Counted from the first letter of the stretch, positions 10,101-18,696 are shown. The stretch: 64,000 nucleotides of DNA from an uncultured Bacteroidales bacterium (GCA_902760345.1 CACWFY010000001.1:244957-308956), one strand, 5' to 3'. The notes: a model not told the origin generated them from the sequence alone. Translations and numbers: made by a program.

Positions 10101-10466
10101 CATAATTGCCTCAACACTTGTTCCAAGGACCTCGACCCCATATTCTTTAAGAATACCTTTCTGATACAGTTCAGTTCCGCAGTTTAGCGCAGTCTGACCA
10201 CCAAACGCTAATAGGATGCCGTCTGGCCGTTCCTTCTTGATGATCTCTGTAACAAAATGAGTGGTGACGGGTTGGAAATAAACCTTGTCGGCAATACCTT
10301 CAGAAGTCTGAATGGTAGCGATGTTGGGGTTTACTAACACGGAAGAGATTCCTTCCTCACGTAAAGCTTTCAGTGCTTGGGAGCCAGAATAGTCAAACTC
10401 ACCAGCTTGTCCGATTTTTAAGGCGCCAGAACCTAAGACCAACACCTTTTTTAATTTCTTTGTCAT
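7200..10466 (-). CDS. carB: carbamoyl-phosphate synthase large subunit
   Basis: Makes carbamoyl phosphate from bicarbonate, ATP and ammonia for pyrimidine and arginine synthesis; normally paired with glutaminase subunit CarA. The 1088-residue length is normal. It has two ATP-grasp halves, each opening with a V-L-G-S-G-A motif (residues about 9 and about 570), the E-I-N-A-R-L-S-R-S-S-A-L-A-S segment in the first and E-C-N-L-R-A-S-R-S-F-P in the second. A C-terminal MGS-like allosteric domain contains Y-A-T-G-G-T-A and G-Y-R-I-R-R-G-A. No carA is present in the window. The gene follows rpsA but has its own promoter and terminator. Confidence 0.97.
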   Translation of the reverse strand: MTKKLKKVLVLGSGALKIGQAGEFDYSGSQALKALREEGISSVLVNPNIATIQTSEGIADKVYFQPVTTHFVTEIIKKERPDGILLAFGGQTALNCGTELYQKGILKEYGVEVLGTSVEAIMNTEDRDLFVKKLDEIQLKTPVSHAVENMDDALKAAHEIGFPIMIRSAYALGGLGSGICPDEKAFKELAESAFTFAPQILVEESLKGWKEIEFECIRDANDHCFTVASMENFDPLGIHTGESIVVAPTCSLKDEQVKMLQDITIRCVRHLGIVGECNIQFAFNAETNDYRIIEINARLSRSSALASKATGYPLAFVAAKIALGYTLDQIGEMGTTSSAYVAPSLDYMICKIPRWDLTKFAGVSRQIGSSMKSVGEIMSIGRSFEEMIQKGLRMIGQGMHGFVGNDHTKFDNLDDALQNPTDLRIFAIAQALEEGYTIERIEELTKIDVWFLERLKHIVDLKHELQKFNKLEDLSDELLLEVKRCGFSDFQIARFVLKTQGTNMEKENLKVREYRKQKGIMPSVKRIPTVASEHPELTNYLYFTYTHTPAFGNPVGEQYQPQHDINYYKNEKSVIVLGSGAYRIGSSVEFDWCSVNAINTARKLGYKSIMINYNPETVSTDYDMCDRLYFDELSLERVLDVIDLEQPRGVIVSVGGQIPNNLAMKLHRQSVPVLGTSPVDIDRAENRDKFSAMLDKLGIDQPAWRALTSFDDVKQFVEEVGYPVLVRPSYVLSGAAMNVCYDDEELHRFLNMATEVSKEFPVVISKFMTETKEIEFDAVADKGEVVEYAISEHVEYAGVHSGDATMVFPAQHIYFSTIRQIKKIARKIAAELNISGPFNIQFLAKNREVKVIECNLRASRSFPFVSKILKRNFIETATKIMLDAPYQKPDSSEFDIDRIGVKASQFSFARLQNADPVLGVDMSSTGEVGCLGDDLNEAMLNALIATGYRLPKQGGSILISSGGAKGKVSLLEPAQELVRKGYKVYATGGTARFLNDNGVETTPVLWPDEEGENNVMNMIADHQFDLIINVPKNHTKRELTNGYRIRRGAIDHNIPLMTNVRLAKAFIEAFTDLSQSDIKIKSWQEYTA

Positions 10467-10536
10467 ATCGTTTGCTGTGTTGTTGATGTCATTCTTTGTC
10501 GCACGCGTACAAAGTGTGGCGTTGCATTCTGGGCTG

Positions 10537-10567
10537 CAAAGGTACGAAGAAAAAGAGAAATGGCAAA
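10537..10567 (-). promoter_or_regulatory. Bacteroidetes-type promoter for carB
   Basis: TTTG (10564-10567) and TACCTTTG (10537-10544) on the minus strand are separated by 19 nt. The leader to the carB ATG is about 65 nt. Confidence 0.8.
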
Positions 10568-10587
10568 GGGATTTCTCATTTTTCTTA

Positions 10588-10627
10588 TAAAAAAATGTAG
10601 GGAAGACACTTTATGCCTTCCCCACAT
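10588..10627 (-). terminator. intrinsic terminator of rpsA
   Basis: On the minus strand ATGTGGGGAAG (10617-10627) pairs with CTTCCCTACAT (10595-10605), with one G-U pair, and is followed by seven T. It lies 18 nt after the rpsA stop and 20 nt before the carB -33 element. Confidence 0.85.
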
Positions 10628-10644
10628 TAATATATATACGAGAA

Positions 10645-12426
10645 TTACTCGCCTTTCTCCATCTGAGCCTTCAGCTGAGCCAGTACGTCGAGGTCGCCCA
10701 GCGTGGTGCTGGCAGCAACGTTCTCGATCTTCGGAGCGTCCTCCTTCTTCGGAGCACGAGCCTTCTTGGCAGCAGCCTTCTTCTCCTCACGCTGAGGATC
10801 CTCGAAGGTACGGCTGTGAGAGAGGATGATGCGCTTGCTATCCTTGTTGAACTCAATTACCTTGAAGGGCAGTGTCTCACCCTGAGCGGCCTGAGAGCCA
10901 TCCTCCTTAACGAGGTGCTTAGGAGTAGCGAAGCCTTCTACATTCTCGTCGAGGGCAACAACGGCACCCTTCTCGAGCAGTTCGGTAATCTTACCCTCGT
11001 GGATAGAACCAACGGTGTACTTCTCCTCGAAGACATCCCAAGGATTCTCCTCAAGCTGCTTGTGACCGAGAGACAGACGACGGTTCTCCTTGTCAATGTC
11101 GAGAACGACAACGTCGATCTCTGCACCAACCTGTGTGAACTCTGAAGGATGCTTCACCTTCTTAGTCCAGCTGAGGTCGCTGATGTGGATCAGACCGTCA
11201 ACACCTTCCTCCAGCTCTACGAATACACCGAAGTTAGTGAAGTTGCGTACACGAGCAGTGTGCTTGCTGCCAACAGGATACTTCACCTCGATAGCCTCCC
11301 AAGGATCTTCCTTCAGCTGCTTGATGCCGAGAGACATCTTGCGCTCGTCGCGGTCGAGAGTCAGGATAACTGCCTCGATCTCGTCGCCAACTTTCAGGAA
11401 CTCCTGAGCGCTGCGCAGGTGCTGGCTCCAAGACATCTCGCTAACGTGGATCAGACCCTCAACACCGGGCTGAATCTCAACGAATGCACCGTAGTCGGCA
11501 ATAACGACTACCTTACCCTTCACGTGGTCGCCCACCTTGAGGTTAGCATCCAGAGCATCCCAAGGATGCGGAGTGAGCTGCTTCAGACCGAGGGCAATGC
11601 GCTTCTTCTCCTCATCGAAGTCGAGGATAACGACATTGATCTTCTGGTCGAGCTCAACCACCTTGTGGGGATCGTCAACGCGGCCCCAAGAGAGGTCTGT
11701 GATGTGGATGAGTCCGTCAACACCGCCGAGGTCGACGAATACACCGTAAGAGGTGATGTTCTTGACCACACCCTCGAGAATCTGACCCTTCTCCAGCTTA
11801 GAGATGATCTCCTGCTTCTGGGCCTCGAGCTCAGCCTCGATAAGAGCCTTGTGTGATACAACAACGTTGCGGAACTCCTGATTGATCTTCACTACTTTGA
11901 ACTCCATCGTCTTACCAACGAACTGGTCGTAGTCACGTATGGGATGAACGTCGATCTGGCTACCGGGCAGGAAGGCCTCGATACCGAATACATCAACAAT
12001 CATACCGCCCTTCGTGCGGCACTTGATGTAGCCCTGGATAATCTCCTGAGCCTCGAGAGCAGCGTTAACGCGCTCCCAGCTCTTAGACATGCGGGCTTTC
12101 TTGTGAGACAGCACGAGCTGGCCTTTCTTGTCCTCAGCGTTCTCAACGTAAACCTCCACAACGTCACCGGCCTTCAGGTCGGGGTTGTAGCGGAATTCTG
12201 AAGCGGGGATGATACCATCGCTCTTGTAGCCGATGTTGACGACTACTTCTTTCTTGTCAACGCTGATGACGGTTCCGTCAACCACCTGGTGTTCGCTGAC
12301 CTTGTTCAGGGTCTCGTCATACGCCTTGTCAAGCTCTTCCTTGCTGACATTTGCGGTGGTGCCATTCTCAAACTGTTCCCAGTCGAAGTCCTGTAATGGC
12401 TGGACGTTCTTTGTTAATTCTGACAT
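10645..12426 (-). CDS. rpsA: 30S ribosomal protein S1
   Basis: RNA-binding ribosomal protein that recruits mRNA to the 30S subunit, important in Bacteroidetes where Shine-Dalgarno sites are scarce. Of about 593 residues, I see six S1 (OB-fold) repeats, marked by V-D-G-L-I-H-I-T-D-L-S-W, V-E-G-L-I-H-V-S-E-M-S-W and V-D-G-L-I-H-I-S-D-L-S-W. An acidic N-terminus and a Lys/Ala-rich C-terminal tail flank them. I choose ATG 12424-12426 (M-S-E-L-T-K-N) over an upstream in-frame ATG at 12450 because the protein normally starts near this point. A structured leader precedes it. Confidence 0.95.
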   Translation of the reverse strand: MSELTKNVQPLQDFDWEQFENGTTANVSKEELDKAYDETLNKVSEHQVVDGTVISVDKKEVVVNIGYKSDGIIPASEFRYNPDLKAGDVVEVYVENAEDKKGQLVLSHKKARMSKSWERVNAALEAQEIIQGYIKCRTKGGMIVDVFGIEAFLPGSQIDVHPIRDYDQFVGKTMEFKVVKINQEFRNVVVSHKALIEAELEAQKQEIISKLEKGQILEGVVKNITSYGVFVDLGGVDGLIHITDLSWGRVDDPHKVVELDQKINVVILDFDEEKKRIALGLKQLTPHPWDALDANLKVGDHVKGKVVVIADYGAFVEIQPGVEGLIHVSEMSWSQHLRSAQEFLKVGDEIEAVILTLDRDERKMSLGIKQLKEDPWEAIEVKYPVGSKHTARVRNFTNFGVFVELEEGVDGLIHISDLSWTKKVKHPSEFTQVGAEIDVVVLDIDKENRRLSLGHKQLEENPWDVFEEKYTVGSIHEGKITELLEKGAVVALDENVEGFATPKHLVKEDGSQAAQGETLPFKVIEFNKDSKRIILSHSRTFEDPQREEKKAAAKKARAPKKEDAPKIENVAASTTLGDLDVLAQLKAQMEKGE

Positions 12427-12471
12427 AATAATAAATAATGTGTTGCCCAATCTCTCGATGGGCGAGGGCCT

Positions 12472-12534
12472 GAACAGACGTTTACCAGACCATTGTTTTA
12501 AAGGGTTAATAATGATAGGAGCCGGCGTCTGTTC
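12472..12534 (-). promoter_or_regulatory. inverted repeat in the rpsA 5' leader
   Basis: GAACAGACG (plus-strand 12472-12480) has an exact complement CGTCTGTTC at 12526-12534, giving a 9-bp stem closing a 45-nt loop in the rpsA leader. A smaller G-C-C-C-A / T-G-G-G-C pairing lies nearer the start codon. This is a candidate autoregulatory leader; I do not recognise it as a named family. Confidence 0.4.
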
Positions 12535-12570
12535 CGACCCCTATTGGCCCTTATGGGCGCAAAACGCGTG

Positions 12571-12578
12571 CAAAATTA
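12571..12578 (-). promoter_or_regulatory. -7 box of rpsA
   Basis: TAATTTTG on the minus strand, implying a leader of about 140 nt before the rpsA ATG. No clear -33 TTG at the usual distance. Confidence 0.5.
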
Positions 12579-12612
12579 CAAAATATATGGGAAATGGGAG
12601 GTTGGGTGTGGA

Positions 12613-12651
12613 AATAAAAGCGTAGAATTACGATTATTTAACGTTTTTATT
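12613..12651 (-). terminator. possible terminator after the sigma-factor operon
   Basis: AATAAAAACGT (12641-12651, minus strand) pairs with ACGCTTTTATT (12613-12623), one G-U pair, 17-nt loop. It overlaps the stop codon of the preceding gene. The stem is AT-rich, so confidence is limited. Confidence 0.4.
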
Positions 12652-13129
12652 CTTTTTTATCTTTTTTCCATTGGCGTGGACCCATTCCCGGTCCTTGTCC
12701 GTGCCTGTGGTTAAAGCGCTGCATGGTCTTACGTTGAATCTCGTCTTCTACGTCGTAGATGCGGCTTACCTGCTGGGCGTTAAGAACAGTGGCAAACTCG
12801 TCGATATACTTCAGACGAATGCTCTGCGCCTTCTTCTGCAGTTCCAGACGACGCTTGGCAAAAGCTACACGGTCTTCTTCGCTTGGTGGTCCCTGTGGCT
12901 TCTTCTTCTGGGCTTTGGGAGCTTTCCACAGTTCGCCCATGTCTTTCATATATTTCCGATAGATGGGTGTAAACTTCGTCTTCTGTTCTTCCGTCATGCA
13001 AAGCTGTTGAGCCAGCTCATTGACCTTGGCGTTGAAGAACTTTTCGAAAAAGTCGTTGTTTTGCGGCTTCTGGGCACTGGCTGTCAGTGCACAGAGACAC
13101 AATAGTACGGACATCATTACTTGCTTCAT
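12647..13129 (-). CDS. small exported Spy/CpxP-like protein
   Basis: A 160-residue protein with a signal peptide (V-M-M-S-V-L-L-C-L-C-A-L-T-A-S-A, then Q). The mature part is charged and probably helical, with L-C-M-T-E-E-Q-K-T-K-F-T-P-I-Y near residue 45 and a later L-N-A-Q-Q-V segment. This layout resembles the repeated L-T-x-E-Q elements of Spy/CpxP periplasmic chaperones. The C-terminus is His/Gly/Lys-rich. It ends the operon after an ECF sigma factor and a membrane protein that may be its anti-sigma factor, so an envelope-stress role is a reasonable inference, not shown. Confidence 0.6.
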   Translation of the reverse strand: MKQVMMSVLLCLCALTASAQKPQNNDFFEKFFNAKVNELAQQLCMTEEQKTKFTPIYRKYMKDMGELWKAPKAQKKKPQGPPSEEDRVAFAKRRLELQKKAQSIRLKYIDEFATVLNAQQVSRIYDVEDEIQRKTMQRFNHRHGQGPGMGPRQWKKDKKE

Positions 13130-13142
13130 AGTCGTATTGTAG

Positions 13143-13493
13143 TTAATATGTGTTGTCTAACGAGTATTCCGGAACAGTCTCTATGGTATAGCTGGCCAGT
13201 AGCTGTGCCTCTTCGTCGCTGATGCTGTTGAGGAACTCGTCGATGGGGCTGACGACCTCTTGGCTTTGGGCAACAGGTTGTTCGGCAGGAGTGTTGACGA
13301 CACTCAGACCTGCAATCACCAGTAGGGCAGTGACGGCTGCTGCAATGGCAGTTATCCGGTACTTTCTCAGTGTCGTTGTGCGACGCTTCGACAGGCTGAT
13401 GGTGCGCTCAGTTGTCTGACTGATAAGCTGTTCTACGTAGTCCTCACGTTCTGTGTAGGGCATGCGTTTGTCTATGTTCTGAAACTCTTTCAT
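13143..13493 (-). CDS. putative anti-sigma factor, single-pass membrane protein
   Basis: A 116-residue protein. The N-terminal ~45 residues are charged and would be cytoplasmic. One membrane segment (I-T-A-I-A-A-A-V-T-A-L-L-V-I-A-G-L) sits near residue 50-66, followed by a short periplasmic tail. It overlaps the ECF sigma gene by 4 nt (ATGA), the usual arrangement for a sigma/anti-sigma pair. I see no zinc-binding anti-sigma motif, so the role rests on context and topology. Confidence 0.6.
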   Translation of the reverse strand: MKEFQNIDKRMPYTEREDYVEQLISQTTERTISLSKRRTTTLRKYRITAIAAAVTALLVIAGLSVVNTPAEQPVAQSQEVVSPIDEFLNSISDEEAQLLASYTIETVPEYSLDNTY

Positions 13494-14044
13494 TGCGTAT
13501 GAGTGTTAATGTATTTCTTAATTTTTTCCACTGCGAAGTGGTAGTTGGCTTTCAGCGTGTTGACGTTCTTGCCAGTGATGCGGCTGATCTCGTCGTAGCT
13601 TAGCTCGTCGTAGTAGCGCAGGTTGAAGGCTACGCGCTGCTGGGTGGGCAGGGTGAGTAGGGCCTTTTGGAAGAGCACCTCAGCGGCATTACTGTCGAGT
13701 GATGTTTCCGCCTGCAGTTGGTTGGTCAGCGTACTGCCCAGGCTGTCAATGCTCTGGAACAGGCTTGTCCTTCTGCGCAACTGCTGTAGTGCCTCGTTTG
13801 TGGCTATTCGGTACATCCACGTAGTCAGCTTGCCGTCTCCCTTGAAGTCGCCGATATGGCTGAATATCTTGATACTGGTCTCTTGTAGCGCGTCCTCTGC
13901 GTCGTCGTGGCTGACCACTATGCGGCGGATGTGCCAGTAGAGTGCATCTCCATATTGCTTCATCAGCAGCCGGAATCCCTGTTCGCGGCGTTTAGGGTCT
14001 GAGAGCATCTCCAGCAGGTTGCTTTGTTCGATTGATACTATCAT
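13490..14044 (-). CDS. ECF-type RNA polymerase sigma factor
   Basis: A 184-residue sigma-70 family protein of the extracytoplasmic-function class. Region 2 shows D-A-E-D-A-L-Q-E-T and the -10-binding helix W-M-Y-R-I-A-T-N-E-A; region 4 shows L-P-x-x-Q-R-V-A-F-N-L-R-Y-Y-D-E-L-S-Y-D-E-I. Its start lies 37 nt after the end of the TamB-like gene, and it overlaps a membrane protein gene that may encode its anti-sigma factor. The target regulon is unknown; the exported Spy-like protein in the operon suggests an envelope signal. Confidence 0.9.
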   Translation of the reverse strand: MIVSIEQSNLLEMLSDPKRREQGFRLLMKQYGDALYWHIRRIVVSHDDAEDALQETSIKIFSHIGDFKGDGKLTTWMYRIATNEALQQLRRRTSLFQSIDSLGSTLTNQLQAETSLDSNAAEVLFQKALLTLPTQQRVAFNLRYYDELSYDEISRITGKNVNTLKANYHFAVEKIKKYINTHTQ

Positions 14045-14081
14045 ATGTTCACTTATACTGATACCTAAACAGACGGGAAGT

Positions 14082-17000
14082 TTAATCTGCCTGTTGTTTT
14101 TTTTGTTTTTTCTCTTTCTTTTTCTTCTTTGGACTGATGCCGAAGAAGTCGCGCAGGCCGTTGAAATCCTTCTTCATAATGATACCTATGCCCTGCGTGT
14201 TCAGCGACGACTTGGTGAAGTAGCGGTCATTGCTCTGGTTGTACACCTTCAAGGCCAGGTTGCCGCTGGGGAAGAGCAGATAGCGTATGTCGAAGTCGCC
14301 GATGAATGATGGTGTGGCGGTGTTGACATTGTCGCGGTAGCCGAACTGTCCGTTGATGAGCAGTCGGTTGTTCAGCAGTCGTCCGTTGATGATACCCTCG
14401 TATTCGGCATTGTTCCATCCCTCGTCACCTGTCGAGATGTTGGCGCCGAAGTTCCAGTTGTTGCTCTTGATGACCTGTCCCAATACACTGTTGATCTGTC
14501 CGCTCAGCGTGCCCGACAGCAGACTCTGCATGGCCAGCGACGTCTTGCTGCGCGATTTCTCGGTATCTGTAGCGTTGTTAGTGCCCTGTGGATAGAAACG
14601 TCCTACTGCCAACAGGTAGACCACCTGCTGGTTCATCTCCTCTTCGCTGTTGATCAGTGCGCGCACCATCTGTTGCTCGTCGGCATTGACGTTAGGCATC
14701 TCCAGGTCGAAGTCTACCTGTGGGGCACGCGGCTGTCCCGTGATGTTCATCAGACAATTGACGCGTACGGTGTTGGAAAAACTCTTGCCGACGTTAAGGT
14801 CAGACAGCGAGACGCCGTTGACGGTATGCTGGGCCTGCAGGTTGAGGGCTGCGTCGTACGGGTCGCCGCCAAAGACCACCGTTCCGCCTTCGTTGAAGAT
14901 GAAGTTTTTCTTGATGATGTTCTGTATCGTGATACCATAGGTGCCCTCTGTGACGCGGTAGGTGCCAAACATCTGGAAGCCGCCCTTGTTGTAGAATGAG
15001 GTCTGCAGCTCACCGTTGCCCTTTAGCGTGATGTAGTCGCTGGTACGCTCGTCCATCAGCAGTCGTACGGTAGCGTCGGGTGTGGCATTGATCTTCATCC
15101 GCATGGTGAGGTCCGAACGGAACTCCCGTTCTTCCTCCTCATCTTTCTTGTTGACCGTATTCTCGTCCTTGGCGTCTTGCAGTTCTCCCCACTGTATGAA
15201 CTCCAGGTTCGATACCGACTCTGGCGAAGCGGCATTGTAGACGAATACCGTACCGGGCTGTGGCGTCACGTTGGCCTCTATCAGTATGCTACCCGAACGA
15301 CCGTAGATGCCGACGTCGCCCGTTGCAAAGACCGTTCCGTAGAAGGTGTCTGTGCCGAAGTCACGGAAGTCGTAGGCCAGCAGGTTTTCTGCACCGATAT
15401 AGATGTCGTAGGTCATGTTGGTCAGCTCCTCGTGGTGGATACCTCCCGTGAGCATAGCCTTGTGGCCGTAGATGTCGTAGGCAGGGAAGTTTGTCAGCAT
15501 AATCTCGTTGGGCACCAGCAACAGCGAGTCATTGCGCAGCTCATAAGTGCATCCCAGCGTGCTGACGTGGGCACTGCCGTTAATGACCAGCTGTCCCGTC
15601 AGGTTGATGGCGTCCAGTGGTCCTGCCAGCCGCAGGTGGCCGTTGGCGTGTCCTTCCATCTGGTCAATGAAACTGCTGAGGAACGACTGTGCGAAGTCGA
15701 TGTGCGTGCCGTCAGCCTGTATGCCCAGGTCGATATAGTTACGCTCGGGCGACACGTAGCCGTTGATGTGGGTGATAGCGTCGGGTCCGTCGTCGGCTAT
15801 GGCTCGGATGTCTATCTGCTTGTTTTCGCTGTTCCAGTCGACGGCAGCATGTAGTGTTCCCATGCGTCCGTGCTCAAACTTGAACTGGTCGACATTCAGG
15901 TTGCCGCTGGCTTCCAGATTGCCGAAGATGTTACGCAGGGTACCGCCGCCTGTCGCTTTTCCGCTGAAGGTCACCGCGTGGAAGTTGACGAGGTCGAGGA
16001 TGTACTCTATATCTACGCCACGCATCTGCACGCGTAGCGAGTCGCCAGCCTGTTCTGAGGCAATGCCGTCCAGCGTCAGGAACTGGTCGCCACATTCAAT
16101 GGTGAAGTGACGGATATCCAGATGGCGCGGGGTATAGTTGATGATGGCTGGCCGCACGTTCCATTCCGTATTGTTGACCGTCATTGCCGAGGGCGCTATG
16201 GTGACGCGTGCCACTTGGCGTCCGTCAGGCATGGTGGTGAAGTCGGCCTTGGCCGTAATCTTTCCGCTCATGCGCTCTGCCTCGTGGTTGTCCCACAGCA
16301 GCGACGCGGTGAGCTGGTTGTTATACGCACTGCCCGTCACCTGCAGGTCCCACATCTTTCCGTCGTCCATCAGCTTGGTGGTCTTGACGTCGTATTGCAG
16401 CGTGTTCAGCGGCGAGAGGATGCTGACGTGGGTGTTGTCGTAGCGGCTGTCATTATAAAATAATGTTGGGGCTTCGCAGTTGATGGCCACCTGTTGGCGG
16501 CTGTCGCTGACCATTCCCTGAAGCTTCAGCGGCTGACGCAGGTAGACAGGAATCTGTAACAGTTGTTGCAGCCAGTCCGACTTGTTGATGGTGGCCTGCA
16601 GGGTAAACTCATTGTGGGTGTCCGTCTTGTGTGTGGGCAGTCCGGGTAGGGTAGGTATCTTCTCTGCCAACAGATTAGTGAAGCTCTGTGCCAGTGTCTG
16701 GAAGTCAAAGTTTCCGACGATGTTTGCATGTCCGAAGTCACTGTCCAGCGTGATGTGACGCTGTTCCGACTGGTCGTCTGCCGTGATGTCCAGCTTCTGC
16801 AGGTGATAGGCCGACTGTGGCGACACCATGTTGAAGTCGTGCAGGTGCAGTTCGCCCACAGCGTCGTTGATGCTGCTGGCCAGAAGGTCTGCCTGTAGCT
16901 GTGCCGAGAATACCGCGTCGTCCCAGCGGTCAGTGAGCCTGATGGCTTTGGGGTGTAGTCGGCTGATGTCAGCATCCAGGTGTATGTGGTGCTGCTGCCT

Positions 17001-18569
17001 GTTGGTGCGCACCATGTTTCCTTCGATGTTCAGTGCTATATTGGCGTCGTTGATGCTCGCCTGTCCGTGAATGTCGTTGGGACTGTACAGTCCGTTGACG
17101 TGAATGTTCTGATAGTTGTAGCCGTTGTATTCAAACTGGCTGACGACACCGTTGGCCTTGACCGTCGTGTTGCTCTGTGTGCCCAGGTTGCCGCTGATGT
17201 CGATATTGGTGGCCAGTCGTCCGAAGCGCTCGTCGGCCAGCACACGGCGCAGGTCGATACCCTTGGTGTCGACGTGTCCGGAGATGTGGCGCTGGCGGTC
17301 TATTGCGAGTGCCATGCTGACGTTTCCTGCCTCCGTATTCAGCTGGTTGCGTGTCTCTATGGTGCTGACGCCCTGTCCGCTGGCCGTTCCCGTCAGACGG
17401 ATGCTGCCCAGTCGCAACAGTTCCTGTGGCACCTCTATATGTTGGCCGCTCAGGTTGGTGTGTATAAAACTGATGGTCTTTGCCGAGAGGTTCAGGTCGT
17501 GGATGGTCGCCGTCCACTGCGGGTCGTGTTGCTGCAGGTTCTTCACCCCTCCGCTGATGTCCACATGAATGTCGCCCGTCGTTGAGTTCAGCAGCAGGTG
17601 AGGCACTTCCACCGATGTGTCTTGTCCCTTGAGGGCTGCCGACAGCGACAGCGTGCTTTGGAAGGTTTTGAGCGACGGCAACAGACAGGCCAGGTCAGCT
17701 GGCGTGATGGTCGACGGCTCTATCGTGCCACTCCATCGTAGCGAGGGTGTCACAAAGTGGTCGCCGCGGAGTCGGTAGGTGGCCCGACAGTCGCCCAACT
17801 GGATGTTGGTACCTTCCATACGCAATAGGAAGTCGGTGACGAGGCTACTGCTGCGTCCACCCTCGTAATGCAGTGCCAGTCGGTTGATGTCCAGTCCCGA
17901 CTGTTCCTTCAGCGACAGACGCTTGATGGTGACGTTCAGTGAGTCGGGTGTCAGCGTCTTCAGCACGATGTGCGTGCTGATGTCATTCAGCCACAGATGC
18001 TTGGCATTCAGCCTGTTGGGCGTCCGCGGAGCGTCCAGCTGGTCGTACTTCACACTGGAGTGGCGTATGATGAGCGAGTTGATGCGCAGGTCTAGAGGCT
18101 TGCTGCTGGTGGTGTCTTTCGAGGCCAGCGAGTCAATCACGAACTGGAAGTTGGGCTTGGCCGACTCTGAGACCTTGTACAACTTGGCATGTACGCCAAA
18201 CAGCTGTGCTGTGGCAATGGAAATTTTACCCTCCGACAGTGGCAACAAGTCCAGTCGTGCCGCCAGTCGTCCGGCATACAGCATGTCGCGTCCCCGCTGG
18301 TCCTTGATGCTCACTTCGTGCAGCGTCAGTCGGCTGAGCAGTCCGTAGTCTATGCGTCCTATGCTGACGCTGGTGCCCAGCTTCTGGCTGAGCATACCTG
18401 CCGCTTTGCGCCCCAGATACTCCTGTACCGAGGGTATGCTGAAGGTGAGTATCACCAACAGATACAGACCCACTACGGTCCATACGACAATGCTTAATAT
18501 GGTCTTCAGTATCTTCAAAACTGGCAGATAGAGATTACAAATTATTTCGTTCTGTTCTAATTTTGCCAC
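14082..18569 (-). CDS. TamB-like translocation/assembly module (DUF490) protein
   Basis: A 1495-residue protein with one N-terminal membrane anchor (about residues 18-45, I-L-K-T-I-L-S-I-V-V-W-T-V-V-G-L-Y) followed by AsmA/TamB-like beta-rich repeats. The C-terminal ~400 residues have the TamB pattern (G-N-G-E-L-Q-T, G-T-Y-R-V-T-E-G-T-Y-G-I, V-Y-N-Q-S-N-D-R-Y). TamB proteins span the periplasm and are linked to outer-membrane protein insertion or lipid transport. The start is uncertain: 18569 is GTG and overlaps a -7-like TAATTTTG (18569-18576), so translation may begin further in, for example at TTG 18518. Confidence 0.85.
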   Translation of the reverse strand: MAKLEQNEIICNLYLPVLKILKTILSIVVWTVVGLYLLVILTFSIPSVQEYLGRKAAGMLSQKLGTSVSIGRIDYGLLSRLTLHEVSIKDQRGRDMLYAGRLAARLDLLPLSEGKISIATAQLFGVHAKLYKVSESAKPNFQFVIDSLASKDTTSSKPLDLRINSLIIRHSSVKYDQLDAPRTPNRLNAKHLWLNDISTHIVLKTLTPDSLNVTIKRLSLKEQSGLDINRLALHYEGGRSSSLVTDFLLRMEGTNIQLGDCRATYRLRGDHFVTPSLRWSGTIEPSTITPADLACLLPSLKTFQSTLSLSAALKGQDTSVEVPHLLLNSTTGDIHVDISGGVKNLQQHDPQWTATIHDLNLSAKTISFIHTNLSGQHIEVPQELLRLGSIRLTGTASGQGVSTIETRNQLNTEAGNVSMALAIDRQRHISGHVDTKGIDLRRVLADERFGRLATNIDISGNLGTQSNTTVKANGVVSQFEYNGYNYQNIHVNGLYSPNDIHGQASINDANIALNIEGNMVRTNRQQHHIHLDADISRLHPKAIRLTDRWDDAVFSAQLQADLLASSINDAVGELHLHDFNMVSPQSAYHLQKLDITADDQSEQRHITLDSDFGHANIVGNFDFQTLAQSFTNLLAEKIPTLPGLPTHKTDTHNEFTLQATINKSDWLQQLLQIPVYLRQPLKLQGMVSDSRQQVAINCEAPTLFYNDSRYDNTHVSILSPLNTLQYDVKTTKLMDDGKMWDLQVTGSAYNNQLTASLLWDNHEAERMSGKITAKADFTTMPDGRQVARVTIAPSAMTVNNTEWNVRPAIINYTPRHLDIRHFTIECGDQFLTLDGIASEQAGDSLRVQMRGVDIEYILDLVNFHAVTFSGKATGGGTLRNIFGNLEASGNLNVDQFKFEHGRMGTLHAAVDWNSENKQIDIRAIADDGPDAITHINGYVSPERNYIDLGIQADGTHIDFAQSFLSSFIDQMEGHANGHLRLAGPLDAINLTGQLVINGSAHVSTLGCTYELRNDSLLLVPNEIMLTNFPAYDIYGHKAMLTGGIHHEELTNMTYDIYIGAENLLAYDFRDFGTDTFYGTVFATGDVGIYGRSGSILIEANVTPQPGTVFVYNAASPESVSNLEFIQWGELQDAKDENTVNKKDEEEEREFRSDLTMRMKINATPDATVRLLMDERTSDYITLKGNGELQTSFYNKGGFQMFGTYRVTEGTYGITIQNIIKKNFIFNEGGTVVFGGDPYDAALNLQAQHTVNGVSLSDLNVGKSFSNTVRVNCLMNITGQPRAPQVDFDLEMPNVNADEQQMVRALINSEEEMNQQVVYLLAVGRFYPQGTNNATDTEKSRSKTSLAMQSLLSGTLSGQINSVLGQVIKSNNWNFGANISTGDEGWNNAEYEGIINGRLLNNRLLINGQFGYRDNVNTATPSFIGDFDIRYLLFPSGNLALKVYNQSNDRYFTKSSLNTQGIGIIMKKDFNGLRDFFGISPKKKKKEKKQKKQQAD

Positions 18570-18641
18570 AAAATTACATCAAAAAGTTGTGAAGCGGGAA
18601 TATTTCGCTGCTTTTTTGTGTTTTATATGCCTATTTTTTCG

Positions 18642-18649
18642 TAAATTTG
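18642..18649 (+). promoter_or_regulatory. -7 box of the nqr operon
   Basis: TAAATTTG followed 47 nt later by the nqrA ATG. A TTG at 18616-18618 is 23 nt upstream, a little far. The box lies downstream of the first in-frame start (18589) and so supports the later nqrA start. Confidence 0.55.
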
Positions 18650-18696
18650 CACCATTCTTTGAGAGAAAACTATTCAAAATTCATTTTATTATACTC

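Noticed and set aside
18589-18696. N-terminal extension of NqrA from 18589
   Set aside because: The predicted -7 box lies inside it, and the family start is M-A-N-V-I-K at 18697.
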